Assembly: GCA_045605025.1 (NCBI GenBank)
Contig: JAZUPE010000017.1
Span: 1 to 64,000 of the forward strand
From: SIG598 sp045605025
GTDB taxonomy: Bacteria > Bacillota > Clostridia > Oscillospirales > Acutalibacteraceae
DNA length: 64,000 bases
Direction: 5' to 3'
The notes beneath the pieces were generated by a model, which was given only the letters and a program-made list of their open reading frames with translations, ran no database searches and was not told where the DNA came from. The position numbers and the translations under genes are program-made. Positions 32,476 to 41,673 of the stretch are shown here, piece after piece. Each line of letters starts with the position of its first letter. Within the stretch, counting starts at the first letter, position 1.

Positions 32476-33432
32476 ATGAAAAGACTTCTTGCTATCCTGC
32501 TTGCTCTGACCATGCTGGTCGGACTGTGCGCCTGTGCAGGTGCCGGCACCACTCTGACCATGGGCACCGGCGGTACTTCCGGTACCTACTACGGTTACGG
32601 CGGAGTTCTCGGCCAGTACATCAAGAACAACGCAGGCATCAACGTAGTCGTCGTTTCCACCGACGGTTCCAAGGCAAACATCCAGGGTATCGCTGCCGGT
32701 AACTCCCAGCTCGGTACTGTTCAGTCCGACGTTATGTCCTACGCATGGGACGGCACCCGTTCCTTCGAAGCTGAGGGCAAGGTTGACTCTTTCCGCACCG
32801 TTGCCGGTCTCTATGCTGAGTCCGTACAGCTGGTCACCATGGATCCCGAAATCAAGTCTGTTGCCGATCTGGCTGGCAAGACTGTTTCCATTGGTGCTCC
32901 CGGTTCCGGCGTTTACTTCAACGCTATCGATGTTCTGACCGCCGGTGGTCTGACCGAGAACGACATCAACGCTCAGTATCAGTCCTTTGCTGACAGCGCT
33001 GACGCTCTGAAGGACGGCAAGATCGACGCTGCTTTCATCGTTGCCGGTGCTCCCACTCCCGCTATCACTGAGCTGTGCACCACCAACAGCGCTTACCTCG
33101 TTCCCATCGACGGTGAGGTTGCAGACAAGCTGATGGCTGACTGCCCCTTCTACACTGTTTACACCGTTCCCGCCGGCACCTATCCCGGTCAGGAAGCTGA
33201 TGTCAACACTGTTACCGTTAAGGCTACTCTGATCGTCAGCGCTTCCGCTTCCGAGGAAGATGTTTACAAGCTGACTTCCGCTATCTTCGAGAACATCGAC
33301 GCCATCACCAAGGAGAATGCCAAGGGCGCCGAGCTCAGCCTCGAGAATGCTACCGAGGGTCTGACTGTTCCTTTCCATGCAGGTGCTGCCAAGTACTTCA
33401 AGGAGAAGGGCATCGAGGTTGCGGTTGACTAA
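32476..33432 (+). CDS. TAXI-family TRAP transporter solute-binding lipoprotein
   Basis: A 318-residue extracytoplasmic binding protein. The signal is MKRLLAILLALTMLVGL, with a lipobox Cys in GLCAC. The mature part has the TAXI hallmark TMGTGGTSGTYYGYGGVLG, followed by DGSKANIQGIAAGNSQLGTV and KTVSIGAPGSGVYFNA. It should hand an organic acid or amino acid such as glutamate to the fused permease downstream. Codon use is very uniform (GCT, GTT, TCC, GGT), as in chvE, consistent with high expression. AGGAGG precedes the ATG at 32476. A stem-loop follows before the permease gene. Confidence 0.93.
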   Translation: MKRLLAILLALTMLVGLCACAGAGTTLTMGTGGTSGTYYGYGGVLGQYIKNNAGINVVVVSTDGSKANIQGIAAGNSQLGTVQSDVMSYAWDGTRSFEAEGKVDSFRTVAGLYAESVQLVTMDPEIKSVADLAGKTVSIGAPGSGVYFNAIDVLTAGGLTENDINAQYQSFADSADALKDGKIDAAFIVAGAPTPAITELCTTNSAYLVPIDGEVADKLMADCPFYTVYTVPAGTYPGQEADVNTVTVKATLIVSASASEEDVYKLTSAIFENIDAITKENAKGAELSLENATEGLTVPFHAGAAKYFKEKGIEVAVD

Positions 33433-33452
33433 GCTGCATCAGTCATAACTAC

Positions 33453-33483
33453 AATGGCTGCGGCGTTCTCCGTCGCAGCCATT
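33453..33483 (+). repeat. Intra-operon hairpin between TAXI protein and TRAP permease
   Basis: AATGGCTGCG (33453-33462) pairs with CGCAGCCATT (33474-33483) around an 11-base loop, with no U-tract after it. It likely protects the 3' end of the abundant binding-protein message, as the hairpin after chvE does. Confidence 0.7.
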
Positions 33484-33508
33484 CAAATTATTCGGAGGAG
33501 GAATTACA

Positions 33509-35479
33509 TTGTTGTTTTTCAAGAAAAAACCTGCAGAGCCTCAGGCTCCAATGGATCTTGATGCAGTAATGAAGAAATTCGACAGAGAATCCAACACCCG
33601 TATATGGGAAGGCAAGGCCAGGATTGTTGTCTCTGCTATTCTGGCTGTCTTTTCTCTGTTCTGTCTGTATGTTACCCTCTTTGCCACATGGCTTGAGGAG
33701 TATCGTCTGACTTCGTTCGTCGCCTTTATCATTCTGCTGGGATACCTTGTTTTCCCCGTAAAAAAAGGTGTTCAGAGGGTCAATCACATTCCCTGGTATG
33801 ACATCGTCGCTATGGTCGGCGGTGTTGGCGCTTTCCTTTATTACACCATCAACGCCAAGTCCATCATCCAGCAGGGTGCTGTTTTTGAATGGTACCAGAT
33901 CGTCATCGGCATCATTGGTATTCTCTCTATCGTTGAGGTTTGCCGCCGCAGCGTCGGTCTGCCCATCATCATTGTTGCCGGCTGCTTTGTTGCATACGCT
34001 CTGATCTGGGGTCTGTCCAATCCCAGTCTGTGGGGCAGAACCAACTACGTTGTCCAGTATCTGTTCTACAGCAAGGAAGGCATCATGTCCACTCCCATCA
34101 ACGTGTGCTCCAAGTTTATCGTAGTGTTCATCATCTTCGGCGCGTTCCTTGAGCGTTCCGGTATCGGTGATTTCTTCATCAATATTTCCAATTCCATTGT
34201 CGGCGGCTTCTCCGGCGGTCCTGCAAAGGTTGCCGTTATCGCCAGCGCCCTCGAGGGCATGGCTTCCGGCTCCTCCGTTGCCAACACTGTCGGCTCCGGT
34301 TCGGTTACCATTCCTCTGATGAAGAAGACCGGCTACAAGCCCGAGTTTGCCGCTGCCGCTGAGGCCTCCGCCTCCACCGGCGGACAGATCATGCCCCCGA
34401 TCATGGGTGCTGCCGCGTTCCTTATGGCAGACTTTGTCGGCGTTCCCTACAGCAATATCGTTGTGCGCGCCATTCTGCCCGCAGTGCTCTACTTCCTGGG
34501 CATCTTCATCACCGTTCACCTCGAGGCCAAAAAGGAAGGTCTGCGCGGTCTGACCAGAGAAGAGCTTCCCCGTGTGATTCCTCTGCTGAAGAAGACCTAT
34601 CTGCTTCTGCCTCTGTTCATTCTCATCTATCTGGTCGCTACAAGCACCCGTTCCATCGCTTATGCTGCGGCTATCGCCATCGTAGCGGTTATCGTTGTCA
34701 GCATGCTCAGCAAAGAACACCGCATGACTCCCAAGCGCATCTTTGAGGCTCTTGCTTCCGGCGCTCAGGGCATGATTTCCGTTGCTGCCGCCTGCGGCGT
34801 CGCCGGTATCATCGCCGGTACCATCACCATGACCGGCCTTGCCAACCTGCTCTTCAACGGCATCGTTGCTCTGGCTGGCGATCAGGTTATCATCGCTCTG
34901 TTCCTGACCATGCTGTGCTGCATTGTTCTGGGCATGGGCGTTCCCACCACCGCAAACTACTGCATCATGGCAGCGACCTGCGCACCCATTCTTGTGCGTA
35001 TGGGTGTTCCTGACATCGCCGCCCACTTCTTCGTATTCTACTTCGGCATCGTTGCCGACCTGACTCCTCCTGTTGCTCTGGCTGCCTATGCCGGCGCGGC
35101 AATTGCTCAGGCGAATCCGATGAAGACGGCGCTTACGTCTACCAAGCTTGCCATCGGCGCGTTCATCGTTCCTTACATCTTTGCGCTTAATCCCGCAATG
35201 CTGTTTGTCGACACTACTGTTCCCGAGGTTATCCTCATCGTTATTACTTCCGTCGTAGGTATGTTCGCGATTTCCGCTGCTCTCGAGGGATACATATTCG
35301 GTCACATGAAGTGGTTTGAGCGCATCCTGAGCATCATCGGCGGTCTGCTGCTTATCTACCCCGGTATCGTTACCGATCTGATTGGCGTGGCTCTGGTCGG
35401 CGTAGTGCTCACTTACCACTGGATCACCAACAGAAAGAACAAGAATTTCCCCGAGTCCAAGCTTCCTGTAACTGAATAA
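33509..35479 (+). CDS. TRAP transporter fused permease (DctQ plus DctM)
   Basis: A 656-residue integral membrane protein combining the small (DctQ-like, first 4 helices, about 38-165) and large (DctM-like, from about 175) TRAP subunits, as normal for TAXI systems. Motifs include ASALEGMASGSSVANTVGSG, ASASTGGQIMPPIMGAAAFL and GMGVPTTANYCIMAATCAPI. Uptake is driven by a sodium or proton gradient rather than ATP. The start is TTG at 33509 with GGAGGAGG seven bases upstream; no ATG is nearby. A strong terminator follows. Confidence 0.93.
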   Translation: MLFFKKKPAEPQAPMDLDAVMKKFDRESNTRIWEGKARIVVSAILAVFSLFCLYVTLFATWLEEYRLTSFVAFIILLGYLVFPVKKGVQRVNHIPWYDIVAMVGGVGAFLYYTINAKSIIQQGAVFEWYQIVIGIIGILSIVEVCRRSVGLPIIIVAGCFVAYALIWGLSNPSLWGRTNYVVQYLFYSKEGIMSTPINVCSKFIVVFIIFGAFLERSGIGDFFINISNSIVGGFSGGPAKVAVIASALEGMASGSSVANTVGSGSVTIPLMKKTGYKPEFAAAAEASASTGGQIMPPIMGAAAFLMADFVGVPYSNIVVRAILPAVLYFLGIFITVHLEAKKEGLRGLTREELPRVIPLLKKTYLLLPLFILIYLVATSTRSIAYAAAIAIVAVIVVSMLSKEHRMTPKRIFEALASGAQGMISVAAACGVAGIIAGTITMTGLANLLFNGIVALAGDQVIIALFLTMLCCIVLGMGVPTTANYCIMAATCAPILVRMGVPDIAAHFFVFYFGIVADLTPPVALAAYAGAAIAQANPMKTALTSTKLAIGAFIVPYIFALNPAMLFVDTTVPEVILIVITSVVGMFAISAALEGYIFGHMKWFERILSIIGGLLLIYPGIVTDLIGVALVGVVLTYHWITNRKNKNFPESKLPVTE

Positions 35480-35506
35480 CAGCGAAGTTAATTGAAAGTC
35501 CCGTCG

Positions 35507-35551
35507 CATCCCGAAGAGGCGTGAAAAATTCGCCTTTTCGGGATGTTTTTT
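35507..35551 (+). terminator. Terminator of the TRAP operon
   Basis: CATCCCGAAGAGGCG (35507-35521) pairs with CGCCTTTTCGGGATG (35531-35545) with one G-T pair, followed by TTTTTTATTTT. Confidence 0.92.
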
Positions 35552-35582
35552 ATTTTCTCAATAAAAGATAGCCGCAATTCCG

Positions 35583-35612
35583 TTGACAAAGCAACAGCAG
35601 GATTCTTATAAT
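35583..35612 (+). promoter_or_regulatory. Promoter of the GGDEF sensor gene
   Basis: TTGACA (35583-35588), 18-base spacer, TATAAT (35607-35612), 61 bases before the ATG. Confidence 0.7.
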
Positions 35613-35673
35613 ATATAGACAGGCTGATTACAGCGTGTGAATCATTTTCTGAATAAGCAAGGGATATTGTTCT

Positions 35674-37620
35674 ATGAAGTTCTCTGAAAAGGCTGCAGGA
35701 GACCGTTCTGTTTTGCGGATTCTGGCGACGATATTCATACTTGTTGTGACCATTGCGCTTTCGGTTGCTGCATATGTTTCCATCTGGGAAAGCGAGAAGG
35801 AGCACTGCGGGCATACGCTCGCGTCATCATCACAGAGCATAAGCAAGGAGATTGTAACCCGGCTGAAGGATAACGGGAACATTCTTCAGCTGGCGGCCGG
35901 CGCACTGCTGGAAGGTGACAGCTACAGTTCTCCGGAAGATATCATCAATCACGTCAACAAGTATCTCGATCTGACAATCTTCAGCAGGATTGACATTCTG
36001 TTCCCGGATAATATGATTCTGCTGCACGACGGAAGAACAATCGACGGCAGCGGACTGGTGTCGTCTTTTGATGATATTTTCAATCAGGGATATCATATTT
36101 CCGCAAGGTCTGAGGATTTCATCACCGGCAGACCGGTTGTTTATTGCGACGTGCCTGTTGAGAATAAAGGCGTGCCTGTGGCGGTTATGGTAGGCGTAAT
36201 TGACTGCGGAAAGCTTCCTGAATATTTCAGCACCACCGTTTATGGCGGAGAGGCAGACTGCATGCTGGTGGACAGACGCGACGGCTGCATTATCATGGAC
36301 ACCATGCAGCAGGAGTTAAGCAACTTCTATGATTACACGGAAATCGAAACTCAGGCAGGCTATCAGAACGTGGATCTTATTGAGAGCGTCCGTGAAGCCG
36401 AAACCGGATTCTTTGCCTACAAATCTCCAAGAAACGGGAATAATTCCTTTATGTTCTATGCGCCGGTGGAGGGCTACAACTGGCAGATTCTGGTGCTGGT
36501 CAGCGAAGAACTTGCTTTTGCCGGTCTGGGCCTGCTGCGCAATTCGCTTTCATGGGTCGCGGTGATTGAGTGCGTGCTCATCCTTCTCTTCGTTCTGCTT
36601 AATTTCCATTCCAACAGTCAGGCGTACAAAAACAAGGCCGAAGCAGAGTATCAGCTGCATAAGTCAAACGTGCTTATTGAATGCGTCACCGAACTGTCGT
36701 CCAACGACAATATCGACAGCGCCATAAACAATCTGCTGGCAACGGTTAACCGCTATTTCGATGGTGACAGAACCTATCTTTTTGACATCAATTATGAGGA
36801 GCAGACAACCAACAATCTCTATGAATTTGCGGCTGAGGGAGTTACAGCGGAGATAGATAATCTGCAGAATGTTCCCATCAGCTCGATTGAGAACTGGATT
36901 GAGGAATTCAAACATTCAGGCATATTCTACATATCCGACATCGACCGTGATGTCGTACGCAATACCAACACCTACGAGATTCTCGCGGCGCAGAACATCA
37001 GCAGCCTGATAGCGGTTCCCCTCAAGCGAAGCGATCTGATTATCGGATTCATGGGTGTGGATAACCCTAAAGCCAATTACGGCGATCTTACTCTTCTGTC
37101 GTCGGTGCAGTTCTTCATTACCGAGGCCATGGAGCGCAAAAACGCAAGAGAAGCTCTTACTCACATGAGCTATACTGACACCCTCACACGGCTGCACAAC
37201 CGCAACAAATTCAATCATGTCTGCGATGAGTACTACAGATATCCACCGTACAGAGTTGGAGTGGCCTTCTTTGATCTTGACGGGCTCAAACATGTCAACG
37301 ACACTCAGGGACACGATGCGGGCGACGTGCTGATAACCAGCACAGCGGACAATATCCGCAGCGTGTTCAGCGGCAATTCCTACCGCATCGGCGGCGACGA
37401 GTTCGCGGTCATTCTGCCAGAGGTGGATAAGGGCGAGTTCGAGCGGCAGGTCAGCGAAGTGCGCGCGCTTATGGAAAAGAACGGCATAAGCGTGGCTATC
37501 GGTACTTCGTGGAGAGAGGTCGGAATCAATCTCAAGGTTCAGCTCAAGGAGGCTGACCAGATGATGTATGTGGAAAAGGCCGAGCACCGCCGCATTCTTG
37601 CTGAGAAAAACAAGAAATAA
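35674..37620 (+). CDS. Membrane diguanylate cyclase with dCache-like sensor, GAF and GGDEF domains
   Basis: A 648-residue signalling protein that should make cyclic di-GMP. A first membrane helix lies at about 15-37. A roughly 245-residue extracytoplasmic sensor with a double-Cache-like layout runs to a second helix at about 287-309. A GAF domain (about 330-480) precedes the GGDEF domain (from about 495: SYTDTLTRLHNRNKF). The active-site loop IGGDEFAVI is intact (573-577). The inhibitory RxxD site, expected nine residues before the loop, is absent, so product inhibition at the canonical I-site should not occur. It has its own promoter and terminator, so it is monocistronic. No EAL or PilZ gene is present in the window. 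Confidence 0.9.
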   Translation: MKFSEKAAGDRSVLRILATIFILVVTIALSVAAYVSIWESEKEHCGHTLASSSQSISKEIVTRLKDNGNILQLAAGALLEGDSYSSPEDIINHVNKYLDLTIFSRIDILFPDNMILLHDGRTIDGSGLVSSFDDIFNQGYHISARSEDFITGRPVVYCDVPVENKGVPVAVMVGVIDCGKLPEYFSTTVYGGEADCMLVDRRDGCIIMDTMQQELSNFYDYTEIETQAGYQNVDLIESVREAETGFFAYKSPRNGNNSFMFYAPVEGYNWQILVLVSEELAFAGLGLLRNSLSWVAVIECVLILLFVLLNFHSNSQAYKNKAEAEYQLHKSNVLIECVTELSSNDNIDSAINNLLATVNRYFDGDRTYLFDINYEEQTTNNLYEFAAEGVTAEIDNLQNVPISSIENWIEEFKHSGIFYISDIDRDVVRNTNTYEILAAQNISSLIAVPLKRSDLIIGFMGVDNPKANYGDLTLLSSVQFFITEAMERKNAREALTHMSYTDTLTRLHNRNKFNHVCDEYYRYPPYRVGVAFFDLDGLKHVNDTQGHDAGDVLITSTADNIRSVFSGNSYRIGGDEFAVILPEVDKGEFERQVSEVRALMEKNGISVAIGTSWREVGINLKVQLKEADQMMYVEKAEHRRILAEKNKK

Positions 37621-37628
37621 CGCACCAT

Positions 37629-37664
37629 GGACTGCCGCGGTTTTCGTCTGCGGCAGTCCGTTTT
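37629..37664 (+). terminator. Terminator of the diguanylate cyclase gene
   Basis: GGACTGCCGC (37629-37638) pairs with GCGGCAGTCC (37650-37659), followed by GTTTTA. Confidence 0.85.
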
Positions 37665-37751
37665 ACATTGCGTTGATTGCCGGACGGTATAGACCGTTTG
37701 CCCTGTGACAGCGCGGTTTTTGTGGTATGATATTCAGTTTTTGCGGTATGG

Positions 37752-37780
37752 TTGACAAGGTTTTATGCCGGTGATATGAT
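37752..37780 (+). promoter_or_regulatory. Promoter of the aldo/keto reductase gene
   Basis: TTGACA (37752-37757), 17-base spacer, TATGAT (37775-37780), 34 bases before the ATG. Confidence 0.75.
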
Positions 37781-37814
37781 GGTCGCAGAGCATAATTGAA
37801 AGGACGAAGATATA

Positions 37815-38933
37815 ATGAGCAACAAAACTCCTCAGCTGGGATTCGGACTCATGCGTCTGCCTGAGATTGACGGCGTTATTGACATCGAAACCGTTCGTTC
37901 CATGGTGGACAGCTTCATGTCCAGCGGATTTACATATTTTGACACCGCCTACGTCTATCACGGCGGCAGATCGGAATCGGTTGTGAAGGACGCTCTTGTG
38001 GGCAGATATCCCCGTGAGGCTTACACCGTCGCCACCAAGCTGCCAGCGTGGGCAATCAAGTGCGAGGAGGACCGCGACCGTATCCTCAACGAGCAGCTGG
38101 AACGCGCCGGAGTGGAATACTTCGATTATTATCTGCTGCACAGCCTAGAGGACGGCGGCAACTACAACGCCTATGAGCAGTACGACTGCTTCAACTGGGG
38201 GCTTGCAAAAAAAGCGGAGGGAAAGATCAGACGATTTGGCTTTTCATACCACGGAACTCCCGAATTGCTTGTAAAGGTGCTCGACTTGCATCCCGAAATT
38301 GAGTTTGTTCAGATTCAGCTCAACTATGCCGACTGGGACAACGCCATCGTACATTCCGGCAAACTTTATGAGATTCTGCGCGAGCGCAATATTCCAATCA
38401 TCGTCATGGAGCCGGTCAAGGGCGGTACTCTTGCCAATGTGGACGATGACGTAATGGAGCTGTTCAATCAGGCACGCCCGGGAAAATCCGCCGCGTCATG
38501 GGCGATGCGCTATGTGGCAAGCCTTGAGGGAATTGATGTGATCCTCAGCGGCATGTCAAATCCGAAACAGATGACTGACAACCTCGATACCTTTACAAAC
38601 TTTGAGCCGCTGACCGACGGCGACCGTGCCGTTCTGGAGCAGGTCAAGCAGAAGATGCTGGCTGTGCCTCTGATTCAGTGCACCTCCTGCCGCTACTGCA
38701 CCGACGGATGCCCTGCCGGAATCAGAATTCCCGATGTGTTCAGCGCGGTCAATACCCTGCGCAAATTTCCCACTGATAACCGTCCCCACTTCTTCTACGG
38801 CGGACTTACCGCGGAGAGCGGAAAGGCTTCCGATTGCGTGGGCTGCGGACAGTGCGAGTCGGTGTGCCCCCAGCATCTGCCCATCGTTGAACTGCTGAAG
38901 GAAGCCGCCGAAAAGCTGGACAACCGCGACTGA
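37815..38933 (+). CDS. Aldo/keto reductase with C-terminal 4Fe-4S ferredoxin domain
   Basis: A 372-residue protein. Residues 1 to about 275 form the AKR TIM barrel: FGLMRLP at the start, FDTAYVYHGGRSE (catalytic Asp and Tyr), VATKLP and the Lys-containing strand, and a family LLHSLEDG motif. The last 90 residues hold two cysteine clusters, CTSCRYCTDGCP and CVGCGQCESVCPQ, for two 4Fe-4S centres. This fusion is common in anaerobes and may let the reductase exchange electrons with ferredoxin. The substrate is unknown. AAAGGACGAAG lies before the ATG. Confidence 0.93.
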   Translation: MSNKTPQLGFGLMRLPEIDGVIDIETVRSMVDSFMSSGFTYFDTAYVYHGGRSESVVKDALVGRYPREAYTVATKLPAWAIKCEEDRDRILNEQLERAGVEYFDYYLLHSLEDGGNYNAYEQYDCFNWGLAKKAEGKIRRFGFSYHGTPELLVKVLDLHPEIEFVQIQLNYADWDNAIVHSGKLYEILRERNIPIIVMEPVKGGTLANVDDDVMELFNQARPGKSAASWAMRYVASLEGIDVILSGMSNPKQMTDNLDTFTNFEPLTDGDRAVLEQVKQKMLAVPLIQCTSCRYCTDGCPAGIRIPDVFSAVNTLRKFPTDNRPHFFYGGLTAESGKASDCVGCGQCESVCPQHLPIVELLKEAAEKLDNRD

Positions 38934-38971
38934 GCCGGCTGAAGTTCCTCAATGAGAAAAAATGATTCCGG

Positions 38972-39003
38972 AGCCTCTCCTGTGTATCGGGGGAGGCTTT
39001 TTT
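38972..39003 (+). terminator. Terminator of the aldo/keto reductase gene
   Basis: AGCCTCTCC (38972-38980) pairs with GGGGAGGCT (38990-38998), with one G-T pair, followed by six Ts. Confidence 0.88.
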
Positions 39004-39086
39004 CTGTCACCTGTTCGTAGTCTGTGCGTAAAATGATAGCAAGGCGCTCCTGTGTTAAAGGGCGTCAGACAGACGACGGAGGTGCA

Positions 39087-39122
39087 ATGCCGGTGATGCG
39101 GACCGGTATAGACATATTATGA
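39087..39122 (+). CDS. Eleven-codon upstream ORF coupled to feoA
   Basis: The only good ribosome site before feoA is CGGAGGTG at 39077-39084. It serves an ATG at 39087, not the feoA start at 39119. This short frame (MPVMRTGIDIL) ends with TGA overlapping the feoA ATG as ATGA (39119-39122). Ribosomes ending there could restart on feoA. It may be a leader peptide or simply the translation-coupling device. The peptide sequence itself shows no regulatory codon run. Confidence 0.45.
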   Translation: MPVMRTGIDIL

Positions 39123-39397
39123 ATAATCAACTTACACTCTGCGAGCTTGTTCCGGGGCAGCGGGCGGTTATTTCCGGCATCGTGTCAGAAAACGAGGGCA
39201 GACGCAGGCTTCGTGAACTGGGAATGACCGATGGTGAGACTGTGGAATGCGTGCTTTTTCGCGGCGGTATCAGCGCCTATCTCGTCAAGGGATCGCTGAT
39301 TGCCCTGAGAAGGGAAGACGCGGAGGCGGTACGTACCGGCGTTCCGGTCAACGTGGAAACTGCCATGAGCAAAGGAGGGAGAAAGGTATGGCTATGA
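39119..39397 (+). CDS. feoA: Ferrous iron transport protein A
   Basis: A 92-residue SH3-like FeoA protein that assists FeoB in ferrous iron uptake. Visible features are LCELVPGQRAVISGIV, RRRLRELGMTDGETVECV and SAYLVKGSLIALRREDAEAV, which match the family. The start ATG overlaps an upstream mini-ORF stop and lacks its own ribosome site. The end overlaps feoB by ten bases. Ferrous iron uptake fits an anaerobe. Confidence 0.9.
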   Translation: MNNQLTLCELVPGQRAVISGIVSENEGRRRLRELGMTDGETVECVLFRGGISAYLVKGSLIALRREDAEAVRTGVPVNVETAMSKGGRKVWL

Positions 39398-41487
39398 CTA
39401 CTCATGGCGCTCCGGAGAACAGGAGCGGAGAGCTGCTGGTTGCTCTTGCAGGGCACCCGAATGTGGGCAAAAGCACGGTGTTCAACGCGCTGACCGGCAT
39501 GCGTCAGCACACCGGCAACTGGGCGGGCAAAACAGTGGTGAACGCCTTTGGCAGATATGAGAAGAACGGTCACCGGTGGCTGGTTGCTGATCTGCCCGGC
39601 TGCTGTTCCTTTGCCGCAAGCACTGCGGAAGAACGCGCCGCGCGGGATTTTGTCTGCCTTGAGCATCCGGACGTGATTGTTGTTGTGTGTTCGGCGGTAA
39701 ATCTCGAGCGCGGCATGGCTCTTGTGCTGCAGACCCTTGAACTGTGCGGACGGGTTGTGGTGTGCGTAAATCTGCTGGATGAGGCGGCAAAAAAAGAAAT
39801 CAGACCGGATTTATCGCTGCTGGAGGAACGCCTTGGAGTTCCCGTTGTGGGAACAAGCGCCCGGTCGGGCAGAGGGCTTGATGAACTGGTGCGAAAGATC
39901 GCTGGAATTGCCGCAAAGCAGGACCTGCCCCCGCGGCATCTGGTTGCCTATCCTCCTGCGGTTGAGTCTGCTGTGGCGCGGCTTATGCCCGACGCCGTGC
40001 GGGTGTGTGACGATGAAAGCCGTGCCCGCTGGTTTTCACTCAGAACACTTGACGGCGACGGTGACGTCGATTCGTCCGGTCAGCTTCTCCGTGGCAGTAC
40101 CATCGAAAAAGAAACCTTTCGCAGGCGGGCAGACGAGTGCCTGCAGACCCTTGAACTGCAGGGCATCGACAGTCAGCAGCTTGGAGATATCGTCTCACGG
40201 TCGGTGGGAGAGGCGGCGAGAATGGTGTGCCTTGGCGTAGTGCCGCCGGCTGAAGCAGGGTACAGCGCTGGTGATCGCCGCTGGGACCGCCTTCTGACCG
40301 GACGTTTCACAGGCTGGCTGGTGATGCTGGCGCTGCTTGCGGCGGTGCTGTGGATAACCCTTGAGGGAGCCAACTGCCTGTCGGCGGTATTCTCCACCGG
40401 CTTTAACAAGATTGAATACTGGCTGCACAGCGCGGCGATATGGGCAGGATTGCCGGAATTCTGGCGCGGACTGCTGATATCAGGCGCGTTCAGGGTAACG
40501 GGCTGGGTGGTGGCGGTGATGCTTCCGCCCATGGCGATATTCTTTCCGATGTTCACGCTTCTGGAGGACGCGGGATATCTCCCTCGTGTGGCGTTCAATC
40601 TAGACGGAGGGCTGAGAAGATGCGGCGCCTGCGGAAAACAGGCACTGACCATGTGCATGGGGCTTGGCTGCAACGCCGCCGGAGTGGTGGGGTGCAGGAT
40701 AATCGCTTCTCCCCGTGAGCGCCTGATTGCGATACTTACGAACAGTTTTATGCCCTGCAACGGGCGCTTTCCCACGCTGTTGGCGGTCATTGCGCTGTTC
40801 CTGACCGGAACGCACGGTGCGTTTGGTTCGGCGGTGGTTCTGACGGCGTGCGTCGCGCTGGGCGTGGTGATGACCATGCTGGTGTCGCGGCTGCTGACGG
40901 TGACGGTTCTGCGCGGTCAGCGTTCATCGTTTGTGCTGGAACTGCCGCCCTTCCGCAGACCGCAGATTGCCAAAACGCTTGCCCGTTCTCTTGCCGACCG
41001 CACGATGAGAGTGCTGGGACGGGCGGTGGTTGTGGCGCTGCCTGCCGGCGCGGTGATATGGCTGCTTGCCAATATGGAAGCGGGAGAAAACACTCTGCTG
41101 GAACACGTTACCGGCTTTCTTGAACCCGTCGGGCGGCTGATGGGGCTGGACGGCGTGACGCTGACGGCTTTTGTGCTGGGGTTTCCGGCAAACGAACTGG
41201 TGCTTCCCGTGGCGATGATGGCTTATTCAGCGCAGGGTGAGCTGCTGGAAATCGGCAGCACGCAATCATTCGGAGCGATACTGACAGCCAACGGCTGGGA
41301 CTGGACTACGGCTGTGAGCATGCTTCTGTTCACGCTTATGCACTGGCCCTGCTCCACCACCTGCATAACCATCTACAGGGAAACCCGCAGCGCGAAGTGG
41401 ACGCTGCTCGGTTTCCTGCTGCCGGCGGTGTGCGGGTTCGTGTGCTGCGCGGGGTTTACTCTGGTGGTCAGGCTGTTTGGCTGTTGA
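39388..41487 (+). CDS. feoB: Ferrous iron transporter FeoB
   Basis: A 699-residue transporter with an N-terminal GTPase domain (G1 GHPNVGKST, G3 DLPG, G4 NLLD, G5 TSARSG) and a C-terminal membrane part with two Gate/Nramp-like repeats (PMFTLLEDAGYLPRVAFNLD, CNAAGVVGCRIIASPRERL). The block GFPANELVLPV is typical. Start ATG at 39388 has AGGAGGG upstream and overlaps feoA; a second ATG two codons later is possible. The promoter of the next gene overlaps the feoB stop. Confidence 0.95.
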   Translation: MAMTTHGAPENRSGELLVALAGHPNVGKSTVFNALTGMRQHTGNWAGKTVVNAFGRYEKNGHRWLVADLPGCCSFAASTAEERAARDFVCLEHPDVIVVVCSAVNLERGMALVLQTLELCGRVVVCVNLLDEAAKKEIRPDLSLLEERLGVPVVGTSARSGRGLDELVRKIAGIAAKQDLPPRHLVAYPPAVESAVARLMPDAVRVCDDESRARWFSLRTLDGDGDVDSSGQLLRGSTIEKETFRRRADECLQTLELQGIDSQQLGDIVSRSVGEAARMVCLGVVPPAEAGYSAGDRRWDRLLTGRFTGWLVMLALLAAVLWITLEGANCLSAVFSTGFNKIEYWLHSAAIWAGLPEFWRGLLISGAFRVTGWVVAVMLPPMAIFFPMFTLLEDAGYLPRVAFNLDGGLRRCGACGKQALTMCMGLGCNAAGVVGCRIIASPRERLIAILTNSFMPCNGRFPTLLAVIALFLTGTHGAFGSAVVLTACVALGVVMTMLVSRLLTVTVLRGQRSSFVLELPPFRRPQIAKTLARSLADRTMRVLGRAVVVALPAGAVIWLLANMEAGENTLLEHVTGFLEPVGRLMGLDGVTLTAFVLGFPANELVLPVAMMAYSAQGELLEIGSTQSFGAILTANGWDWTTAVSMLLFTLMHWPCSTTCITIYRETRSAKWTLLGFLLPAVCGFVCCAGFTLVVRLFGC

Positions 41488-41512
41488 CGGCAGCCGCCCG
41501 GTGTGGTATAAA
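41484..41512 (+). promoter_or_regulatory. Promoter of the GNAT acetyltransferase gene
   Basis: TTGACG (41484-41489), 17-base spacer, TATAAA (41507-41512), overlapping the feoB stop codon. The 160-base leader contains a small hairpin (CCGGCA 41521-41526 with TGCCGG 41531-41536). Confidence 0.6.
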
Positions 41513-41673
41513 ATACTCAACCGGCAGTTCTGCCGGAAAAATAAGTTCAAGGAGAGCGCTTTTTGAAGAAGAACCGTACACTGGAGACCGTGCGCTGACC
41601 GGGAGGTTTGCGTAAATACGATCTTCGCAAAATCTCCCGCGTTGGATGTCAACAGCTTTCAGGAGGAAAAATA

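Noticed and set aside
33488..35509. A 673-codon open frame on the minus strand opposite the TRAP permease
   Set aside because: It lies entirely antisense to a clear permease with strong codon bias. Its translation is rich in Asp, Gly, Asn and His without domains, and it has no ribosome site. It is a mirror effect of biased codons.
41563..41598. Eleven-codon TTG frame with AAGGAG before the GNAT gene
   Set aside because: It ends about 75 bases before the next gene and shows no overlap or coupling, so unlike the feoA mini-ORF it is probably chance.
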